Assembly (NCBI RefSeq): GCF_018812025.1
Contig: NC_063044.1
Coordinates: 45,163,077-45,227,076 of the forward strand
Source of the DNA: Megalobrama amblycephala
Lineage: Eukaryota; Chordata; Actinopteri; Cypriniformes; Xenocyprididae
Direction of reading: 5' to 3'
DNA: 64,000 nt
Position numbers and translations under genes: made by a program. Numbering within the stretch: position 1 is the stretch's first letter; every line of letters starts with the position of its first letter. The notes beneath the pieces were generated by a model that had not been told where the DNA came from, ran no database searches, and saw only the letters and a list, made by a program, of their open reading frames with translations. This document shows positions 56,709-64,000 of the stretch, one piece after another.

Positions 56709-57850
56709 GTAAATTAATTTGCTGTAGTTAATTGTTGGTAACAAAATACATCAGTATGTGCTTCTTCATCGATGATGAATTTTAAACTTGGATTTTGTGA
56801 TGTTTTGGTTTAAGTCAGTATGATTTATCGTAGTGTATGAATGAACCAGGCCAGGAAAAGCACATTAAAATACAGTTTTGTTAAATTGTGTAGTTTTAAG
56901 GCTATTAATAATCAAATTAAAGAAACAACAATAATGAATGTATAATAATAAAGTGTGTATATTTGAGGTTAAAGACGTGAATGTGTTAGAGGTTGGGTCT
57001 TTGCGGGCAAGGTGAGTAGTTAAATTTACTCTCAACTGGCCTACAAAGTCCCAGTTTCTGGCTCATGTAATCATCCTCACTTATTTTTGTCCGAACAGGT
57101 ACATTATAATACACACATAGATTTTATATTATATATAATATATACAAATATTTGGAATGTGTTTTGTTGGTGGGATACATTGAAATGGGAAGGAAAGTTT
57201 ATTTTTCTTACAAGTAATGAATACTAATTAGAATACAATACTTTTGAGTATTATAGTATGTAATTACAATTATAGTACATGATTAAGTAAAATAATTATC
57301 CTAAATAGTTTGCTCAAGGTGTTTCATAAAGGATTCCCCATTTAATATCCCACTGTTGGAAGTTCAGAACTTATGAAAGATCGTAATATGTTTGGATCTA
57401 TTTGTCAAAAGCTTCTTGTTGCCATTGCTTAAATTGCATTGTGGCTCATTTTTGACTGAGCTCATTGTTATGGTCTATTTCAGTGCGATTTGTTTCACTA
57501 GCACACTTATAAGACAGTCGAGTTGGAATTAGAACAAAGTCTGTACACAAACATTTCCATGGCTCATGACTGTAATATTGAAAGGGCCCTCACGCTGTCT
57601 AATGGGCATGTTTGTAGTGCATGTATAAACACAGAAATACCAATCCGAATAGGAAAGAATCCTGCTCCGAAATGCACTGAACTCATTCACCTCTCCCCGC
57701 TACCCACTTAAATCCCAAAGCAAACCCCTTTTTTTATAAGGGCAATTTATAAACCCCTGGCATGCACGCTTGAGGGAGGGAGGGAGGCTAAAATTCCCCT
57801 CTCTCTCTTCTTAATTTAAACTTTTCACTTGTTGGACGGCTGACAAACAG

Positions 57851-57992
57851 GGTCTTGCTCGCTTCCAGCCGTCAGAAGCAAGGGAGCGATACAGCAGCCC
57901 CATGTCTGCGCTTCCCCAGGGGAGGGAAAGGGTGTCCAGCTCTCACCAACACCCAGCCGCCGGATTGAAAGCCGGCTCCGTCCTGTTGAAAT
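57851..57992 (+). CDS. Unidentified gene, candidate second coding exon
   Basis: A 142-bp open segment, clearly richer in GC than its surroundings. It has a pyrimidine-rich lead (CCCTCTCTCTCTTC) ending in the AG at 57849-57850, and a good donor, AAAT|GTGAGT. In the phase set by the candidate exon at 56640-56708 it reads without stops: GLARFQPSEARERYSSP, MSALPQGRERVSSSHQHP, AAGLKAGSVLLK. An alternative acceptor CTTCCAG (start 57869) keeps the same frame. Ser/Pro/Arg-rich composition suggests a disordered region. No homologue was recalled. It could instead be a conserved non-coding element. Confidence 0.35.
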
Positions 57993-59080
57993 GTGAGTCT
58001 AGGAAGAGGACCCAAAAGGCAGCAAGAAAAATGAGGGACTTTTAGGGGCAGCTGTGTTTTATTAACCCAGTCATAATGCCCCTAAAAATCCTTATTGCTC
58101 TTGCAATTTTCAGCGTCCCTGCGTGGACAGACATGACCTAGCAGGGCTTAAATGCACATACACGCTCTAATATAACAGCAAAACAGAGAATAAGAAAGCC
58201 TTCTTGTGTAATACGTTTCAGACTATCCTATTTCAAATGCAGGCTCCTAATTTAGCAATTTAGGTCTTTGCGACACAGTCAAAGAATTGTCAAAAGATGT
58301 TGTGTTACTTAATGCAAAACACAGTATATGTGGTTTATGTTAATGAGTGGTTTAGACAGTAAATACACCCTTTCCTTTGCTTAATGCAGTACAATGTACA
58401 TTTTCTCTTTCAAACCATCATAGAGCTCTTTTCTGCTCTGAATCTGACTCCTTTTTGTCAAGCCCACTAGTCAATGTAAGCCATGTAAACACCAAATAAA
58501 GTCCCCCGGCTTGAGGTTATGTCTTTTTAGAGTTTGGAGACCTCTAAGACAAAGTTGTGTCGTCACTTTGAGCACTTTTATTCTCCCAAAACTCTCTAGT
58601 AAATCATCCAGTTTCTCTGGACATGACTGTGTTACACTGTAGGCTTTTTTAGAACGAAGCATGGCCAAGCTCAAGCTATCTTATTATAATGTCACATGGA
58701 AATCACACTGACAAACTCAATAAACGATCTGTATCGTCTCATTTTGGTGAGGGGCAGGTAATAGCCAGCACAGCGACAGAGAGAAAAAGTGACTCAGCTC
58801 AGAGAGGATGCATGCGTTCGAAGGGTGTAAGCCTGTGGAATCTCGAGCTGCTCTTTGAGATCGCCTGATGTCCCACACGTCTCATTTGCACTTCGCTATT
58901 ATCACAGCATGCTGGAAACGGTGCATTTCCCTTCGCTGAGAGCTGGAGATTATTTGGGCCAGGACGTCCCTGTGCAAAAATTCGTCAAAGAGAAAAGCAT
59001 GGCCATTAAAGACCATAGCAATATTTAAGACACTTTACATACTGAAATATATATATTTATTATATACTATGTACAGTATA
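57993..59080. other. No gene seen; possible intron of the unidentified gene
   Basis: Unique, moderately GC-rich DNA (58740-58980) that could hold regulatory elements, but no exon was recognised. Confidence 0.4.
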
Positions 59081-59084
59081 TTAT

Positions 59085-59515
59085 CTACTTTACCATTTCA
59101 AAATTTTGGGGTCAGTATTTTTTATAAGAAACTAATAATTTTATACAAACACATTCATTTTATCAAAAGTGGCAGTAAAGACATTTATAATTTATATAAT
59201 TTTTTCTTTGAAAAACTGCAGCACAGCTGTTTTCAACATTGATAAGAAATGTTTCCAGAGCAGCAGATCAGCATATTAGAATGATTTCTGAAGGATCATG
59301 TGACACTGAAGACTGGAGTAATGATGCTGAAAATTCAGCTTTGACATCACAGGAATAAATTACATTTTAAAATATACTTGGAAAGAAATTGGTTATTTTA
59401 AATTGTAATAATATTTTACAATATTACTATATTTTTTATCAAATAAACGCAGCCTTGGTGAGCAGAAGACTAAAAACATTACAAAATCTTACTGATCCCA
59501 AACTTTTGAATGATG
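59085..59515. mobile_element. MITE, TTTGGGGTCAGTAAG family (degenerate)
   Basis: The left end CCATTTCAAAATTTTGGGGTC and the right end ATCCCAAACTTTTGAATGATGG are diverged inverted repeats. The internal GAAGGATCATGTGACACTGA is present. Confidence 0.75.
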
Positions 59516-60027
59516 GTGAACTTTTTTGCTCATTCAACTCTTTTCTTGGAAATATTTTTTATGGCTCTTCATTGATTTATAATGTTAAGTAAATGAATTG
59601 CATTAATTAATCAATACCAATCTGCTGAGGATAAAAACCCAAATGAAATTTCAAAAGACATTCAAAGACATTGCATTATTGTAGCAGACAAATAAAGAAC
59701 TGAATGTCATTACAAAAAGTGGCTTTAAAAGTCAGTATGATGTTTTTTCATATCATTATATAGCACAATATAAGTTAATAGCAATCCATTTGTTTAATTG
59801 ATTGGTTATGTACTGCACGCAGGCAGACCGATTTCTTTGTTGTGTTGTGTCTCGCATTATGAGCAAAAGAAAAAGACAGAAACAACTAATACAAAAACAA
59901 ATGGATATGTAACAAAAACTGATACCGCACTAGAAAGAATCAAAGATCACACACATTTGAATAACATGGTGTGCAAACAGATGAGTTTTGATATTTTATA
60001 CAATAGGTGTGTAATGGGCTGCAAAGT

Positions 60028-60290
60028 TCAGAAGAATGACCTGCTTAACAGTTTAATGACTAAGAGAGTTAAAAGGGAGTTACAATAATCTAGCTGTGAT
60101 AACAATTTTGGCACCTTTAAAGCGAAGTGAAGGACAAATAAAGGTTTGGAGGTGCAGATGAGAAGACTTGATGAGGTGCTTGATATGGGCATGAGTGAGG
60201 AGTCAAAAATCACACCCACATCACATACAGCATGTGAAGGCCTCACTTGAACAACATCACAGATATCTAAGCAGAGGTCAGAGAAGAAAA
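60028..60290 (-). pseudogene. Second LINE reverse-transcriptase remnant
   Basis: The minus-strand frame contains VGVIFDSSLMP and QLDYCNSLLT, landmarks of the C-terminal region of L2/CR1-type reverse transcriptases, with sequence missing between them. No upstream catalytic domain is present. Confidence 0.65.
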
Positions 60291-61189
60291 GATTTGTGGC
60301 TAACTAGCAGGATTTCTGTTCTGTCATTGTTTAATTTGAGAGAAATGGAGGCCATCCACTCATTTGTTTAGGTCATGGATACTTGTTATTAAAGCTGATG
60401 CTGATTTCGAACATCTCCTTTGAGTATCACACATTGTGATCTACTTCTGTGACTGTAGTATGTGATGTTAATTAATCTGGCAGGACATGCATGTGGCTTT
60501 ATGATGCACCCAAACCCAGAGTTCACACACACATATGAATCACACTCTCACTTTTTACAAACATCCATGCATAATAACGACGAGTGAAAACATGTTGAGC
60601 GATCCCAATGATCATGAATAGTGTGTGTTTGTGTGCGATTCGGCAGCTGTGTGTTGTTGAGGAGTGAAGAGGCAGTGGTCTGTGACTGGGTGGGGAAGAG
60701 TACTAGAAGGCGGTGAGAAATGAAAGGTGACACAGATGTGGTGACTCAGCACAGACACACCTCCTAAGCCACACTGACTCACAATCACACTGAGAAATGT
60801 GTGTATCTGGAAACCATTTAGATATTAATGCTTCAAAGTTCATTCACATTCTGCTTTGTTGCATTTGTTTAATTAATTTAGTTAATTGTTACTGCTAATT
60901 TCTCAATAATTTTATGTGGTGCTGATGTGATTATATATATCATATTCATGGGCTACCATTTTCATTAATAAAAAAGAAAAAAATAAATAAAAATAAATGA
61001 TTTCAGTTAGTTGCCAAGGCGAGTTTATGGGTGTGTTCACACTTGTAGTTCAGTTCTCTTGGTTCTTTTGGTCTGGACCAAAAAAAGAAAATAATACATT
61101 TAGTCCTGGTCCTATTTTGTGACTAAACTTGTCGAACATCCAAAACAATGCTGTGTGCTGGGCTAAATGCGCACGCTGTATGTGCATAC
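60291..61189. other. No gene seen
   Basis: AT-rich DNA. The segment from 61028 (GGTGTGTTCACACTTG, then GGTCTGGACCAAA) may be the left part of a further DNA element; similar GTGGACCAA sequence recurs near 63353-63385. Confidence 0.4.
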
Positions 61190-62141
61190 CAGGAGCATTC
61201 CCTCTAGGGAGGCAAGGGAGACAGTGCCTCCTCAGAAAAAAAAAATGCATGAGAAAATCATCCATATTACAAAAGCAATGCAAATATTACAAAATGTGAC
61301 ATTAAAAAGTGTATAAATCAGTAGTTTTTCTAAAGTATCACTGTTTAACAGCGACACCAGCAGGTAAAGTAACAGCTGGACACTTTGTGTTACGTGCCTC
61401 CCCTGAGCCTATTGACTTTTAACAGACCCCCTAAAGCATGCGGTGGGTTTAGTGGGGATAATTGAGAATGAATGGGGGCAAAAATCACGTGTGAGGAGGC
61501 AATGCCTCCATCACCCTATGATTGGTATGATTGGATATGATTGTTTCACGCGACAAATCCCGCCTCTTGTTTTCATGCATAATCCATGTTCGCGAATCAG
61601 TCTTAGTGAACAAAATGATTGCATTAATGTGAAGGCTAATTAAAAAGTAAACAAACAGATCAGCCACTTAGATATCGCCACTTTATATCATGATTACTGT
61701 TGGGGGGTTTTAGTGAGCAATCAGCTTGATGGAATTAAAAGTAAAACTTCATCAGTGTTTACCAAGCTTGATGACTGATGATCTGAAAATAAGGTGACTA
61801 TTAAAAAAAAAACAAAAAAAAACAGTTGATCAGTTCACAGATAGATTAAATTGTTACTGCTTTTAGTTATTATTTTGAAATAAATGTAAAATTGCTTAAA
61901 ACACTAACTTGATGAGATCTGCACTTGGTTTTAATTATGTTGTTAATGTAAAAATGCAAAATAGAATTGTGTTTGTTTTTTTGTTTTTTCTTTTCATGTA
62001 ATGTTTATTTAACTAGGAAAATGTAACAACATTAAGTGTAACATGGACTTGAATTTACATTTGATTTATTAAAAAATTACATTTAAAAAACAACTGTGAG
62101 GACTTTGCCTCCTCATTTCAGAACACCACTGTATGCCACTG
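61190..62141. mobile_element. hAT-like non-autonomous element (tentative)
   Basis: The ends begin CAGGAGCATT and, inverted, CAGTGGCATACAGTGG; both inner ends carry AGGAGGCA-like sequence. The flanks GTGCATAC (61182-61189) and GTGCGTAA (62142-62149) are an imperfect 8-bp duplication (6 of 8). Interior without transposase. Confidence 0.45.
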
Positions 62142-62392
62142 GTGCGTAAATATGATAGTAGCCAATATGATGGAGCTGACAACTTGTGAAGAGTTTTTAA
62201 AAAGAGTAAAGGAGTCAAAACAGCAGCAGAAATCCCCGTCACACACACGGTTCTGATGCACGTTCCAAACTGTAATGGGCAACATCGCAACTATGACAAG
62301 AAAAAACAGGTATGCTTGAGCATGCTGTCCTTTTTAGGGTCATTTCTTGTGACATCATGTCCTGCCTTTGATCTGTGTTGCATTAAAGGTGC

Positions 62393-63316
62393 CCTAGAAT
62401 TAAATATTGAATTTATATTGGCATAGTTAAATAACAAGAGTTCAGTACATGGAAAAGACATACATTGAGTTTCAAACCCCATTGCTTCCTCCTTCTTATA
62501 TAAATCTCATTTGTTTAAAAGACTTCCGGAAAACACGCGGATCTCAACATAACACCATCATTAATATGTATGACCCCAGTATTTGCATATATGCCAGCCC
62601 ATGTTCAAGGCATTAGACAAGGAAAGGCAGTATTAACGTCTGGATCTGTGCACAGACAAGGTAAGCCAGCAAGAACAACAGCGAAAAATGGCAGATGGAG
62701 CAATAATAACTGACATGATCCATGATAGCATGATATTTTTAGTGATATTTGTAAATTGTCTTTCTAAATGTTTCGTTAGCATGTTGCTAATGTACTGTTA
62801 AATGTGGTTAAAGTTACCATCGTTTATTACTGTATTCATGGAGACAAGAGCCGTCGCTATTTTCATTTTTAAACATGCGCAGTCTGTATAATTCATAAAC
62901 ACAACTTCATTCTTTATAAATCTCTCCAACAGTGTAGCATTAGCCGTTAGCCACGGAGCATAGCCTCAAACTCATACAGAATCAAACGTAAACATCAAAA
63001 TAAATACTTTACTCACATAATTCGAGTCATGCATACAGCATGCATGACGAACATCTTGTAAAGATCCATTTGAGGGTTATATTAGTTGTGTGAACTTTGT
63101 AAATGTGCTGTAATATAGTCGAGAGCTCATGTGGCAGGGAGCACGCGATTTAAAGGGGCGGTGCTGCCAAAATCAGTGTATAGTTAATGATGCCCCAAAA
63201 TAAGCAGTTAAAAAAAAAATCTATGGGGTATTTAGAGCTGAAACTTCACAGACACATTCAGGAGACACCTTAGACTTATATTACATCTTGTGAAAAAGCA
63301 TTCTTGGGCACCTTTA
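62393..63316. mobile_element. MITE of the AAAGGTGCCC...GGGCACCTTT type
   Basis: Starts TTAAAGGTGCCCTAGAAT and ends ATTCTTGGGCACCTTTAA, with T/A-rich border sequence. Non-coding; related by its termini to 6971-7525. Confidence 0.7.
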
Positions 63317-63699
<383 letters not shown>

Positions 63700-64000
63700 T
63701 TTTTTTTAAAGCTGCTCTTTGCTATACAACAAATATTTGGTGAACATATGCATATACAAGAAAATGTTGTTAAAGTTTTTTTTTTCTTTGGTCTTTGGTC
63801 ATGTCTTTTCTTGCCTATTGAGCACTGAATGAGCCAGGATTTTTACAGAACACAGCAATTCAGCCTCTCAATTGTTCAAAGTGCTGTTGTTTCTGGTGCC
63901 TGCAGATGCACAGTGTTGTTTTCTTCTCGGCAGCAGGAAGAGACCTCAGGCCTGCAGGCACCATCCAGCTCCAAATGAGTAAACTACATAAAAGCCCTAA
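63700..64000. other. Window end, no gene seen
   Basis: No recognisable exon or repeat; GC rises slightly near 63900-63970. Confidence 0.4.

Overview
The window is vertebrate nuclear DNA, almost certainly from a cyprinid-type teleost. The evidence is spliced genes with GT-AG introns that encode recognisable vertebrate proteins, a canonical vertebrate tRNA-Thr(CGT) gene, long (TG)n and (TA)n microsatellites, and a very high density of short palindromic DNA transposons of the kinds that fill carp and zebrafish genomes. No prokaryotic operon, CRISPR array or viral gene was seen. Most short open frames are chance frames in introns and repeats.

Layout. (1) 1-16.1 kb: the first coding exon of a caskin1-like gene on the minus strand (15336-15429); everything to its left is probably its first intron, loaded with transposon remnants. 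(2) 16.1-22.9 kb: intergenic, dominated by a three-layer nest of DNA elements (about 19.88-22.77 kb) that includes a decayed Tc1/mariner transposase gene. (3) 22.95-40.9 kb: crlf3 on the plus strand, with a proposed promoter and non-coding first exon near 23.1 kb and eight coding exons (27959-39784) whose phases all agree, giving 444 codons plus stop. (4) 41.0-52.2 kb: suz12 on the minus strand, with sixteen coding exons (51722 down to 42496) whose phases all agree, giving 686 codons plus stop. crlf3 and suz12 converge, and their predicted 3' ends lie about 0.1 kb apart. (5) 53388-53459: tRNA-Thr(CGT). (6) 53.7-55.6 kb: nested palindromic MITEs and an antisense LINE reverse-transcriptase remnant. 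(7) 56.3-58.0 kb: a CpG-rich region and two open, phase-compatible candidate exons of a plus-strand gene I could not identify. (8) 58-64 kb: repeats, including a LINE remnant and hAT-like and other DNA elements.

The genes do not form a pathway. SUZ12 is a core subunit of Polycomb repressive complex 2, CRLF3 is a fibronectin-III-containing orphan cytokine-receptor-like protein, and CASKIN1 is a synaptic scaffold. No previously undescribed biological system was established. The most useful leads are the unidentified gene start near 56.6-58.0 kb and the nested transposons, which reveal target-site duplications without any external comparison. I had no search tools: gene names come from recalled family sequence, and all coordinates were read by hand.
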